The translations under genes and the position numbers were made by a program. The notes under the pieces were generated by a model, which searched no databases, was not told the origin of the DNA, and saw only the letters and a program-made list of their open reading frames with translations. Of a DNA stretch of 64,000 bases, positions 27,740 to 36,427 are shown in pieces. Origin of the DNA: Nitrospira sp. (GTDB lineage Bacteria; Nitrospirota; Nitrospiria; Nitrospirales; Nitrospiraceae). The number at the start of each line of letters is the position of its first letter. Positions within the stretch are counted from its first letter, which is position 1. Location: positions 1 to 64,000 of the forward strand of contig JAFEBL010000001.1 in the NCBI GenBank assembly GCA_018242665.1, in the 5' to 3' direction.

Positions 27740-30280
27740 CTAACTTACGGCTCCCAAGTCCAGCTTGCCCTTCCACCGTCGTAACATGGCGGCCTTGAAG
27801 GTCTGGTGTTGCGGCCACGTGAGACGAGGATCCTGCTCCAGCAACGCAGAGGCCTCTTGCCTGGCCACCCCCAAGAGTTGCACATCCCGAACAAGATTGG
27901 CCGCACGAAACTCCGGCAGCCCCCATTGGCGCAACCCCAGAAACTCGCCGGGGCCCCTGATACGAAGATCCTCCTCGGCAATGACGAAACCGTCCTGCGA
28001 TTGAACCAACGCGGCCAACCGTTGCTGCGCATTGGACCCTTGAGGCTCCGGACTTCCGTCCCGACTGAGCCGTGACCTCACCTCTCGTGGAAGATACGAA
28101 GCCATGAGGATACACATCGACTGGTGCGCCCCCCGTCCGACTCGCCCTCGCAACTGGTGGAGCTGCGCAAGCCCAAATCGTTCCGCGTGCTCAATCACCA
28201 TCACCGTCGCATTGGGAACGTCTACCCCCACTTCTATCACTGTCGTCGCCACCAGAACCTGAATGGTGCCCGCCTTGAAGGCGGCCATGGTCTGTTCTTT
28301 TTCCGCCGTCGCCATTCTGCCATGTAGCAGCCCCACCTGTACTCCTGGAAAGACATCCTGTCGCAGATGCTCCGCTCCTTGAATCGCGGCTTTGAGGTCA
28401 ACCTTCTCCGATTCTTCGACCAATGGATAGACGATGTAGGCTTGGCGCCCCGCCTTCAACTCGTCGCCTACCAGCCGCCAGGTCTTCTGGCGTTGGCCTT
28501 CCGTATACAGCATGGTCCGCACGGGTTTACGACCAGGGGGCAGCATGTCGATCACCGAGACATCCAAATCCCCGTAGACGGTCATCGCCAAGGTACGCGG
28601 AATCGGCGTGGCTGTCATGACCAGCACGTCCGGTCGATAGCCCTTGTCGAGCAAGGTTTTTCGTTGCAGCACGCCAAACTTATGCTGCTCATCGACCACC
28701 ACGAGTCCCAACTGCGCAAAGTGCACCCGCTTTTGAATCAAGGCATGTGTGCCGATTGCGACCTGCGCCTCGCCTGATGCCAGTTGCTGCAACACCGCTT
28801 GACGGGCTTTCGATTTACCACTGCTCGTCAACAGCACCGTGTTGAGCCCCACCGACTCTAAGAGGGGTTTGAGCGTCAGGTAATGTTGCTCTGCCAGAAT
28901 TTCTGTGGGAACCATCAGTGCAGCCTGGCAGCCCGACCCGCATGCCATCACCAATGCATGCAGTGCAACCACGGTCTTCCCGGAACCGACATCCCCCTGT
29001 ACCAGCCGATTCATCGGCCGGGAGGTCGCCATGTCAGACTGAATCTCCCGCCATACCCGTTCCTGAGCTGTGGTCAGTGTGAAGGGCAGCCGTTGAGCCA
29101 GCTCTTTCAGTAACGTTACCTGAGGGCTGAATCGGAATGGCTTGCATTCTTCCTTCAATTCCCGCCTGCGAAGCGCCAGGGCCGCTTGAAGGAGGAACAG
29201 CTCTTCGAAGGCCAATCGGCGATGAGCGCTGGTCACACCATGGTCGAGGGCTGCAAAGTCGGTCTTGGACGCGGGGAAATGCACTTGTTGGAGCGCCTTA
29301 CCGATCGGGAGTAACCTATGCCGCGCCCGCACAGACAGCGGCAGGACTTCTTCCAGGTAAACTCCGTGCTCCGACAGCAGGCTATGCAGAAGCGTTCGCA
29401 TCTGACGCGACGTCCAGCCTTTCGTCTCGTGATAAATAGGCACGATCCGTCCGACATGCAACAGCTCATCCTCCACCCCGCTCAGCACTTCAAATTGTGT
29501 GGCTTCCAAACGCAGCTCCATCCATCCGCGGCGGCTGGGAACTACGCGCCCAACCATCATGACCCGCACTCCCTTCTGTAGAACCTCTTCCAGATAAGGT
29601 TGGTTAAAAAAGACGGCATGGATCACACCGGTTGCGTCCTGTACGGTTACGTCCAGAATTGAGAGCCGGCGCGACCTCGCACGGGTCGCTTCCGTTCGAA
29701 TAATCATGCCGCAAACGCAATAGGTGCCACCGGGAACCAGTTTGGCGACCGGCGTGACCACCGATCGATCGTCATACCGCCAGGGCAAGGTCCACAACGC
29801 ATCCTCGACCGAACTGATTCCCAATCGTTGCAACACCATCGTTCTCTTCGGGCCAACTCCCTTCACAAATTGGATCGAAAGCTCCCACAAAGGCTTTGAC
29901 GGATCGGCAATGACCGGCATCGGAAGCGCCGGCTTTGTCGAGGAGATCGCGAGTGGCGGCTCGATCCGGTCGCCCCCGTCTTGCAGCCGGCGAACGAGCA
30001 CCAATGCTTGCGACAACCGATCCTGCTGTTCGGCTGGGGTGAGGCGGGTGTAAAAATCGACAAACAGATTGCGGAGCGAGAGTAGCTCGACTTCGACGGG
30101 CCGGGGATAGAGATGCTCCCCTAGCGCACCGATCACCTGTTCGGACACGAACCGATCGAGATGTTTGACGTTCGGTAAATGGGCAAAGGCATCGCGGCAG
30201 GCAAATTCGATAGGCCGAATCACGCGATGCAGCAATGCTCGGAGGGGGTTGGGGACATCAGAAGAGTCAGGACGTGGCAT
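27740..30280 (-). CDS. recG: ATP-dependent DNA helicase RecG
   Basis: 846 residues. An extra N-terminal region of about 130 residues, a wedge/OB domain (about 170-350, starting at IQFVKGVGPKRTMVLQRLGI), then the two helicase domains: Walker A QGDVGSGKTVVALHA, the DEQH box VVVDEQHKFGVLQR and TATPIPRTLAM; motif VI QLRGRVGRGAHQS. It remodels stalled replication forks. The start is the ATG of MPRPDSSDV; an earlier in-frame ATG would reach into the divergent region. Confidence 0.95.
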   Translation of the reverse strand: MPRPDSSDVPNPLRALLHRVIRPIEFACRDAFAHLPNVKHLDRFVSEQVIGALGEHLYPRPVEVELLSLRNLFVDFYTRLTPAEQQDRLSQALVLVRRLQDGGDRIEPPLAISSTKPALPMPVIADPSKPLWELSIQFVKGVGPKRTMVLQRLGISSVEDALWTLPWRYDDRSVVTPVAKLVPGGTYCVCGMIIRTEATRARSRRLSILDVTVQDATGVIHAVFFNQPYLEEVLQKGVRVMMVGRVVPSRRGWMELRLEATQFEVLSGVEDELLHVGRIVPIYHETKGWTSRQMRTLLHSLLSEHGVYLEEVLPLSVRARHRLLPIGKALQQVHFPASKTDFAALDHGVTSAHRRLAFEELFLLQAALALRRRELKEECKPFRFSPQVTLLKELAQRLPFTLTTAQERVWREIQSDMATSRPMNRLVQGDVGSGKTVVALHALVMACGSGCQAALMVPTEILAEQHYLTLKPLLESVGLNTVLLTSSGKSKARQAVLQQLASGEAQVAIGTHALIQKRVHFAQLGLVVVDEQHKFGVLQRKTLLDKGYRPDVLVMTATPIPRTLAMTVYGDLDVSVIDMLPPGRKPVRTMLYTEGQRQKTWRLVGDELKAGRQAYIVYPLVEESEKVDLKAAIQGAEHLRQDVFPGVQVGLLHGRMATAEKEQTMAAFKAGTIQVLVATTVIEVGVDVPNATVMVIEHAERFGLAQLHQLRGRVGRGAHQSMCILMASYLPREVRSRLSRDGSPEPQGSNAQQRLAALVQSQDGFVIAEEDLRIRGPGEFLGLRQWGLPEFRAANLVRDVQLLGVARQEASALLEQDPRLTWPQHQTFKAAMLRRWKGKLDLGAVS

Positions 30281-30439
30281 CCTGGGCAGGATCGTATCAC
30301 AGGCTTCCCAGCTGCTCAACGATCGCCGCCCTCGCACCAATCGCTACGCACTCACCCGCGACGGGTTTTCCAACTTTCCTTGGCCCTCCCCTGACTGGGT
30401 GCTAGAGTGACGTCGTGTAGGACTCATGGAAGGACACTT

Positions 30440-31882
30440 ATGTACCGACGCAATATCAAGCATATTCTCGGGCCGTTGGCTGTGCTGATTGCCATCTTCG
30501 TCTTCTATCAGACGTGGCTCAAGCCCCGCTATTTCCATGACACTCCGGCCCCGCCAGCACAAATCGTGGCAGAGGAGGGCGCCACCGAACCAACGGCCCC
30601 GATCGCACCCCCGCAAACAGCACCGTTGGAAGAAATCAGACGATCTCGAACCATCGACCCCGTCAGTATTCCCGTGCCACGGCACTCGGAACTGCTGGGC
30701 GCGATTCACGACGAGCTGGAGAAACATAACATCAGCGCCGCAGAGGCCAAACTTGCGGAACTTCCCGCCTCGATCCTCACGGAATCCGCCACCAAACGGC
30801 ACATCGCAATTTTGTGGAACAATCTCGGAATTCTGCAAGAGAAGACCGGTGGGACCGAAGTGTCGGTCAATGCCTTCAAGAAAGCGGTCGCACTGGATTC
30901 CCACAACCCCGTGGCTCATCTCAATCTCGCCCACGCCTACTGGGGCTTGCGGGATCCTGCTCTGACCGAGAACTTCCTGCAGAGAGTCATGGCCCTGAAT
31001 CCTGACGAGCCGTTCCCACATGTCGCGCTGGCGGACCTCCTCCAAGAGAAGGATCGCCTTTCGGAGGCTGGAAAACATCTGGCGCAGGCCAAGGATCGTC
31101 TGAAAAAAGATCCTGGCCTGCAGTCGTACATCAAAACTGTCACCGCCAAGGTTCAGCGCACGGAAAAGGTGGAGGAAAAGTTTTCCAGCCACAGCAGCGT
31201 GCACTTCACCGTCAAATATGATGGAGGCGAGGACTCAGAAACGTGGACCGCAGTTCTCGACATTCTCGAGGACGCGTACCGTGACATCGGACAAAAATTT
31301 CACTTTTTCCCGTCCAAACCGATCATCGTCGTCTTGCATACGAAAAACCAGTTCCAAAGTGCCACTGGTAGCCCCCTATGGGCGGATGGATTGTTCGACC
31401 CCGTTCTCGGACGCATACAAATCCCCACCCAGGGAGCCGCGACTGATCGAGCCTGGTTGACGAGAGTGCTCCGGCATGAGTTTGTGCATGCCGTGATCCA
31501 CGAGGAATTGGGCGCTGCCGCTGGGTCAATTCCCACGTGGTTGAACGAAGGCTTGGCGATGCAACTCGCCGGAGATTCGTGGCAGGACATCGCAGGGATG
31601 CCACAAGGAGACCACACCCTGGTTCCGTTATCCGTGCTTGAAGGAAGTTGGGAAAGTCTCCCGGCTGACAAGGTGAGTGTGGCCTACTATGAAGCCCGTG
31701 GCGCCACCCACTATCTGGTGGAACGATTCGGCATGCAGAAGGTCCGCGAAGTCCTGGCTCACCTCAAAGCCAGACAAACACTTGCTGCGGCCATGCAGGA
31801 TCGGCTCATGCTGTCGTATGATCACTTTCAGCAACAATGGGCCGAAAGCTTGAATGCTACAGAGGCTGCTACCAAATCGTAA
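30440..31882 (+). CDS. Membrane-anchored TPR protein with MA-type metallopeptidase domain
   Basis: 480 residues. One membrane helix (about 9-27), a Pro-rich linker, two or three TPR units (about 105-220) and a C-terminal gluzincin domain. The zinc site reads HEFVH (His346, Glu347, His350) with the third ligand Glu in LNEGLAMQL. The peptidase faces the periplasm. Substrates are not known. GGAAGGA lies five bases before the chosen ATG. A weak promoter (TTGGCC 30380-30385, TAGAGT 30403-30408, 17-base spacer) lies upstream. Confidence 0.82.
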   Translation: MYRRNIKHILGPLAVLIAIFVFYQTWLKPRYFHDTPAPPAQIVAEEGATEPTAPIAPPQTAPLEEIRRSRTIDPVSIPVPRHSELLGAIHDELEKHNISAAEAKLAELPASILTESATKRHIAILWNNLGILQEKTGGTEVSVNAFKKAVALDSHNPVAHLNLAHAYWGLRDPALTENFLQRVMALNPDEPFPHVALADLLQEKDRLSEAGKHLAQAKDRLKKDPGLQSYIKTVTAKVQRTEKVEEKFSSHSSVHFTVKYDGGEDSETWTAVLDILEDAYRDIGQKFHFFPSKPIIVVLHTKNQFQSATGSPLWADGLFDPVLGRIQIPTQGAATDRAWLTRVLRHEFVHAVIHEELGAAAGSIPTWLNEGLAMQLAGDSWQDIAGMPQGDHTLVPLSVLEGSWESLPADKVSVAYYEARGATHYLVERFGMQKVREVLAHLKARQTLAAAMQDRLMLSYDHFQQQWAESLNATEAATKS

Positions 31883-31885
31883 TGG

Positions 31886-32836
31886 CTATGGCAGAGCAGC
31901 GTTCAACACAGTGGCTGCAGAGCTACCGAGCACAGGTTCGAAGGGAGTCGCCTGCGGATATTCATAGGTTTCCGGAACGTTTTCCACGTGATCCAACGGC
32001 TCGAACGAGTCCTGCCAGAGAAGTCGTCCTGAAGTGTGGTCGTAGGTTCGCACAATCAGATCAAAAATATGGGCGATGGGGATGCCTGCTGTCATCGGCA
32101 TTGACGCCCCAATCGATATCACCTTTGCCTGCGCACGCCGTCTACTGCCCGGAGTGAACTGATCCTGCCACACAAGGCCGCCCGTCATAGGATTTACGGC
32201 TCGTACGGAAAAAAGCGTATCAAACGTCGTGGGACCACCGCCTGCTGCGAGGGGGACTGCGGGGCGATTCGGAGAAATACGGGCCATCACCTTTGATACA
32301 CCCTCATCATCGACCTTCAGCAAATTGAGTTGGCCTTCCCACAGAAACTTGCCAGTTTCTGCATCATACACACTCAGCATGAATGTAGATTTCCCATGCT
32401 GATCAAGTCCGATCCCGCCGGCGAAGATACGCCCCTGCTGCCCATCATCGGCTTCCGCCAGCCCTTCACCTGTGACACTCAAATCGAACGAATCGTCTGA
32501 CAGCACGACCCCGGTCGATGCATCGTATGTGCGAACCATGATCATCGAAGACCCGGCAGCCTGATACCCAAAGCCGGCGGTCACCACCTCTGAATCGATG
32601 CGGGATGATTGATCGAATGGTCCGATCACACGCACAGGCGTCCAAATGTGATGGCCAAAGATGTCATAGGAAACCGCGATGGAGGGACCGACTGCGAAGG
32701 TGTCAGCCAGCAGCAAGGCGAGCATCAGCAGTAGCCGTCGAATAGAGGTTCCCCATTGAGATTGCCTCGGTGCCGCGGAATGTCTCCCGTCCGTGACCCT
32801 GGCCACTGTCTCTATTGCGGGGACTTGCATATTCAC
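31886..32836 (-). CDS. Exported protein with PQQ-like beta-propeller repeats
   Basis: 316 residues. A long N-terminus (1-30) precedes a signal-like hydrophobic stretch (about 33-50). Three repeats have the PQQ-propeller rhythm: YDAETGKFLWEGQL, VNPMTGGLVWQDQF and YDHTSGRLLWQDSF. With so few blades the domain is incomplete or of a divergent type. No enzymatic motif is seen. The start is GTG with GGGAGG five bases upstream; ATG two codons on is possible. A perfect 11-base inverted repeat lies just upstream of the ribosome binding site. Confidence 0.7.
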   Translation of the reverse strand: MNMQVPAIETVARVTDGRHSAAPRQSQWGTSIRRLLLMLALLLADTFAVGPSIAVSYDIFGHHIWTPVRVIGPFDQSSRIDSEVVTAGFGYQAAGSSMIMVRTYDASTGVVLSDDSFDLSVTGEGLAEADDGQQGRIFAGGIGLDQHGKSTFMLSVYDAETGKFLWEGQLNLLKVDDEGVSKVMARISPNRPAVPLAAGGGPTTFDTLFSVRAVNPMTGGLVWQDQFTPGSRRRAQAKVISIGASMPMTAGIPIAHIFDLIVRTYDHTSGRLLWQDSFEPLDHVENVPETYEYPQATPFEPVLGSSAATVLNAALP

Positions 32837-32845
32837 GGGTGCCTC

Positions 32846-32872
32846 CCAGGTGAGAAGTGAATTCTCACCTGG
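32846..32872. promoter_or_regulatory. Perfect 11-base inverted repeat upstream of a start codon
   Basis: Arms CCAGGTGAGAA (32846-32856) and TTCTCACCTGG (32862-32872) with a five-base loop. It ends ten bases from the start of the leftward gene and next to its ribosome binding site. It may be a repressor operator or an RNA hairpin that hides the start site. Confidence 0.6.
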
Positions 32873-33089
32873 AGACCCGGCTTTGGTAAATCACCCAGTG
32901 GGTCTGGCGAGCCACTCGAACGGTGGGAAGGAGACTATTCCCCCGTCAAACATGAAACCCGCGAATCATCTGGCTGGTGAGTGGAGTAGCCGGAGCCCCC
33001 CTTGAGACTTCGACCGGAGCAAAATGCATAGTGGCACTGGTGTGAGCAGGTAACTTGCGGCGAGAAATGACCGAGGCTATAGTGACTTC

Positions 33090-33512
33090 ATGAACGGCAC
33101 TCGACCTGTCATTGTTCTTCTCATCGCGCTGACCGCACTCGAAGGAACGATTTTCCTGTCCGAGTCTCAGGCTCAACTTCCATCATCAACGATTCGGGAC
33201 GGAGTCTTGGTAGGATTTCTCTTCGGGGTTCCGACCTTGCTGATAGGCGGGCTGATTGCCGTTCGCACACCCTGGATCGCAATGGCGACGGTGATCTACA
33301 GCACAATCGCATTGGCACTGGATCTGGCGACAATCGTTCAGGAAGCGAGTCAAGCCTCTCCGCGGGGAATCACCCTGGCACTCACGGCGGGAAGCAGCAT
33401 CGTGAATTTCCTCATCGTGATCTTCGGCGGTCGCTGCGCGCTGGCTTTCCAACCTAGCCAGCCGGCTCCAGAAGGTCGTCCCCCTACCAATTTTCAGTCG
33501 CCCTCCGTGTAA
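33090..33512 (+). CDS. Small integral membrane protein of unknown function
   Basis: 140 residues with about four membrane helices (7-22, 38-58, 63-85, 98-122) and a Pro-rich cytoplasmic tail. No family recognised. It converges on the leftward TPR block; a small GGTCAA/TTGACC hairpin lies between (33530-33545). Confidence 0.6.
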   Translation: MNGTRPVIVLLIALTALEGTIFLSESQAQLPSSTIRDGVLVGFLFGVPTLLIGGLIAVRTPWIAMATVIYSTIALALDLATIVQEASQASPRGITLALTAGSSIVNFLIVIFGGRCALAFQPSQPAPEGRPPTNFQSPSV

Positions 33513-33555
33513 GGTGGCCGCTCACATAAGGTCAAGCGTTTGACCCGCACCTACG

Positions 33556-33987
33556 TTATGACGCGAAGAGTTTTTGACACCAGCGCACCGCGGCAACCAC
33601 GTCGTCAGACCGCTGAAGATCGATGGGCTTGTGAAAGGTAATGGCCACGTACTCGTCGTTCATATCCGTCTGTTCCGCGAATCCCGCGTTCAACAGCGCG
33701 GGCCGTTTCTTGGATACCGCGGGACCCAGAAAATACTTCGCCTGTTTTGCGACTTCATCACTCCCGAGATCTTCAGTCGTCCCATCGCACATGAGACTCT
33801 TGACGTCATCCATGGCGATCCCGTGCTGACAGAGGAATTGGCCGTCCGACCGCACCTCCAAGAGCCACCCATCATCCCCCAAATCCAGAGCCAAGGCGGC
33901 ACCGGACTCCAGGGCATAGAATTGGGGAACGATCTGACACAGACGGGAACGAAGTTGTTCCCACGCTTGCACCGGCTCCGCACTCAT
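33556..33987 (-). CDS. Protein of unknown function, coupled to a TPR protein
   Basis: 143 residues, soluble, no signal. Not recognised. The ATG overlaps the stop of the upstream TPR gene as ATGA, so the two are translated together and may act together. An upstream ATG at 34047 would overlap the TPR gene by 64 bases and is less likely. Confidence 0.65.
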   Translation of the reverse strand: MSAEPVQAWEQLRSRLCQIVPQFYALESGAALALDLGDDGWLLEVRSDGQFLCQHGIAMDDVKSLMCDGTTEDLGSDEVAKQAKYFLGPAVSKKRPALLNAGFAEQTDMNDEYVAITFHKPIDLQRSDDVVAAVRWCQKLFAS

Positions 33988-34808
33988 GCCTGTGACCGGC
34001 TGGGTGGGAGGATGGGATTTTCGGCTTGCAGGCGGGCGCGAAGACATTCAAGGCGAGTCATGTTTTCCGCTAATTTGGGAAGATGATATTTGCGATCCAT
34101 TCGTACGACTTGCTCCAGTAACTCCGCGGCAATGTGTATTTGTCCCAGATCTTCATAACATTGTGCCAGCACATACCGCGCACCACCTGCTCGCAATTCA
34201 TCACGGCTGCGTTCGGCGATCGATTGGCTGGTTTGACAGCAGGCGATAGCATCCTCATAGCGCTTTTGCACGACGAATGTTCGTCCCATCATCCGCCAGG
34301 CATCCGCCACTCCACCCTGGTTATTCAAGCGACGCATGAGCACCAACGATTGCTCATAGTACCGCAACGCGTCATCACACTGCCCCGTTTCCCGCGCCAC
34401 CAGGCCAAGATCGGAAAACAACACGGCCTTGCCGAGTTCATCGTGAACGCGGGTCATGATATCCAGAGCCTCGAGGTAATAGGCCCGCGCCCGATCCCAT
34501 TCTCCCGCATCGGCACGCAAATTCCCCAGATTCGCCAGAGTGGTCCCAATGCCTTTTTCATCCCCGAGAACCTTTTGAAGCTCCAGCACCTCTTGGTAAT
34601 AACTTTGGGCCGACTCGCGCCGACCACTGACCGCGCAAATATTGCCGAGGTTGCCCAGCGTGGCGCTGAGCGCCCGATGATCGCCCGTCAGACGGTCACA
34701 CTCCAAAGCTTTGGCGTAGCAGGCATAGGCATCCGTGTAGTGCCCGCGAGCAAAATGCTCGTTGCCTTGGCGGTTCAGTTCTTCAGAAAGTCCATTACGG
34801 AGGGCCAT
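33984..34808 (-). CDS. TPR-repeat protein
   Basis: 274 residues made of about six tetratricopeptide repeats (for example ALSATLGNLGNICAVSGRRE, TTLANLGNLRADAGEWDRAR, AVLFSDLGLVARETGQCDD). These fold into a protein-binding superhelix. No signal peptide, so cytoplasmic. It is three bases from the MBL-fold gene upstream and overlaps the next gene by four, so it belongs to a tight leftward operon. Confidence 0.8.
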   Translation of the reverse strand: MALRNGLSEELNRQGNEHFARGHYTDAYACYAKALECDRLTGDHRALSATLGNLGNICAVSGRRESAQSYYQEVLELQKVLGDEKGIGTTLANLGNLRADAGEWDRARAYYLEALDIMTRVHDELGKAVLFSDLGLVARETGQCDDALRYYEQSLVLMRRLNNQGGVADAWRMMGRTFVVQKRYEDAIACCQTSQSIAERSRDELRAGGARYVLAQCYEDLGQIHIAAELLEQVVRMDRKYHLPKLAENMTRLECLRARLQAENPILPPSRSQA

Positions 34809-34811
34809 GGT

Positions 34812-35411
34812 TCACGATCCTCGCAGCACATGCTCCACTGCCTGCTTGGCTCCGAATATGATGTTCGCTCCATCGCCGACAAGAATCGAGTCAAAGTGAT
34901 ATTTTAGCAAACGCCGCAGCCCATCTTTGGCCGCCGACAGATCCTGGTATTTCTCGGGAGACAACAGACTCAAGGTACCTGAAGGCTTGCCGATCAGCGC
35001 ATCACCGACAATCAAGACCCCTTTTCCCTGCTGCAGATACAGCGCGGACTCCCCAGGAGACTTCTGGTCTTTCAACTGAACGGCCCAGATACCTCCAGGC
35101 AACAATTCACCATCCTTAAACGTCTTTGATGGCGTCAGGTTCATTTGAGCCACATCAGCTTCAGGAACCTGCAACTGACAGCGGAATTCAGTCTGGCAAG
35201 CGGATGCTTCCCGAACGTGATCGCGGTTCGTGACGACAATGTAGTCCACGCCCCCTTGCCGTCGAATAAGAGTGCTCGCCTCGGCCGTCATAGGAGGCGG
35301 ATCAATAAGAACTCGATGCTCTCCTACAGTGAGAAACAATCCGTTGAAGTCAATTTGCTTCTCCTCCGAAAACCAAGACCATTGCCAAATTCCGGGCAGG
35401 ACCTGTTTCAC
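34812..35411 (-). CDS. Metallo-beta-lactamase-fold protein with degenerate metal site
   Basis: 199 residues with the MBL-fold outline: LIDPPPMT early, a TNRDHVREA segment where active enzymes have THxHxDH, and VGDALIG and VGDGANI later. Only one His remains of the usual metal-binding set, so hydrolase activity is doubtful. It may bind ligand or protein instead. It sits in a leftward run with the TPR gene. Confidence 0.65.
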   Translation of the reverse strand: MKQVLPGIWQWSWFSEEKQIDFNGLFLTVGEHRVLIDPPPMTAEASTLIRRQGGVDYIVVTNRDHVREASACQTEFRCQLQVPEADVAQMNLTPSKTFKDGELLPGGIWAVQLKDQKSPGESALYLQQGKGVLIVGDALIGKPSGTLSLLSPEKYQDLSAAKDGLRRLLKYHFDSILVGDGANIIFGAKQAVEHVLRGS

Positions 35412-35435
35412 TCGCGTTCCTTTCCCTCAGCCACG

Positions 35436-35675
35436 CTACAATGCGGCTATCGCATCCCGAAGGGTTTTGGTGACTTTCGCGCCTATGCCAACTTCATCGG
35501 GGAGATCGATAATGTCGTCCTCAGATACCGTAATGAATTTCCGGTTCGATCCTTTTGTCAGAGAAATGAGGAACATGCTGTTCGTTGGTTTCGTCGGGAT
35601 CACGACTTCAACAGCAGGATCAATCCCCTTCACGACCTCAAGAAACGCCATTTTCCCCTCAGCCCATTCATCCAT
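35436..35675 (-). CDS. Small conserved-looking protein
   Basis: 79 residues, soluble, with a well-ordered beta pattern (VEVVIPTKPTNSMFLISLTKGSNRKFITVSEDD). Family not recognised. GGGAG ten bases upstream supports this ATG; MAFLEVV seven codons on, with GAGGGG close by, is an alternative. It lies between a thioredoxin-like gene and the MBL-fold gene, all leftward. Confidence 0.6.
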   Translation of the reverse strand: MDEWAEGKMAFLEVVKGIDPAVEVVIPTKPTNSMFLISLTKGSNRKFITVSEDDIIDLPDEVGIGAKVTKTLRDAIAAL

Positions 35676-35692
35676 GAACTCTGATCTCCCTG

Positions 35693-36241
35693 TTACATCG
35701 CTCCTGCGCCACCCCCGGGTGCGGAGGCCAAGAGCTTCTCGACTTCCTGCATGATAACCTCTGCGCCGGCCAGTTCCATATTGCCGACCCGCTGCCATCG
35801 GATCACGCCCCGTTGGTCAATCACATATACATTGGGAATGAACTTGCCCCCGCCATACAGCTTGTCAGTCGTCTTATTCGGATCAAGCAGATAGGGATAC
35901 GTCACCTTCACTGGGAATGCGCTCAAGAACTCACCCACATCTCGTTTCGAGTTTCCCGCCGAATTGATGCCGATGACGGCGACATTTTTCCCCGCGATCG
36001 CTTCCTGCACTTTTTGCAGATTGGTGCCTTGCATCATACAGGGGTCGCAGATATGAAACAGCCCCAGAACCACCACTTTTCCACGCAGCTGCTCAAGGGC
36101 GACAGCGTCCCCGGTGATGGACGTCAACGCGAACGCAGGGGCAGGTTCCCCGACTTTGAAAAACCCAGCAGCAAACACCGAGTGGAAGGCCCACAACGGG
36201 ACCAATGCCATCGCCAGGGCAAACAATATACGTTTCATCAT
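35693..36241 (-). CDS. Exported TlpA/ResA-like thioredoxin-fold protein
   Basis: 182 residues with a signal peptide (about 1-24). Thioredoxin/AhpC-TSA fold with the redox pair Cys65/Cys68 in HICDPCMMQ and the cis-Pro in KFIPNVYVID. TlpA/ResA-type proteins reduce disulfides in the periplasm, often for cytochrome c maturation. A Gly-rich tail (GGGAGAM) ends it. It heads the small leftward block and lies downstream of the RiPP cluster by 186 bases. Confidence 0.82.
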   Translation of the reverse strand: MMKRILFALAMALVPLWAFHSVFAAGFFKVGEPAPAFALTSITGDAVALEQLRGKVVVLGLFHICDPCMMQGTNLQKVQEAIAGKNVAVIGINSAGNSKRDVGEFLSAFPVKVTYPYLLDPNKTTDKLYGGGKFIPNVYVIDQRGVIRWQRVGNMELAGAEVIMQEVEKLLASAPGGGAGAM

Positions 36242-36427
36242 GGGCCTCCTTCCTCACAATGAGATAGCGCGTACGGCTACTCGCGGCAGGTTATTCCTCA
36301 CCACACCCAAGCAGCACCGAGTATGTTGGCATCCTAGCACGCGATTTTTTTCTGGAGCAACCACTCAGGAAGGAAGAACCGGGTTACCGGATGAGACAGA
36401 ACCTCTTGACAGAGGCGTATCCTGCCA

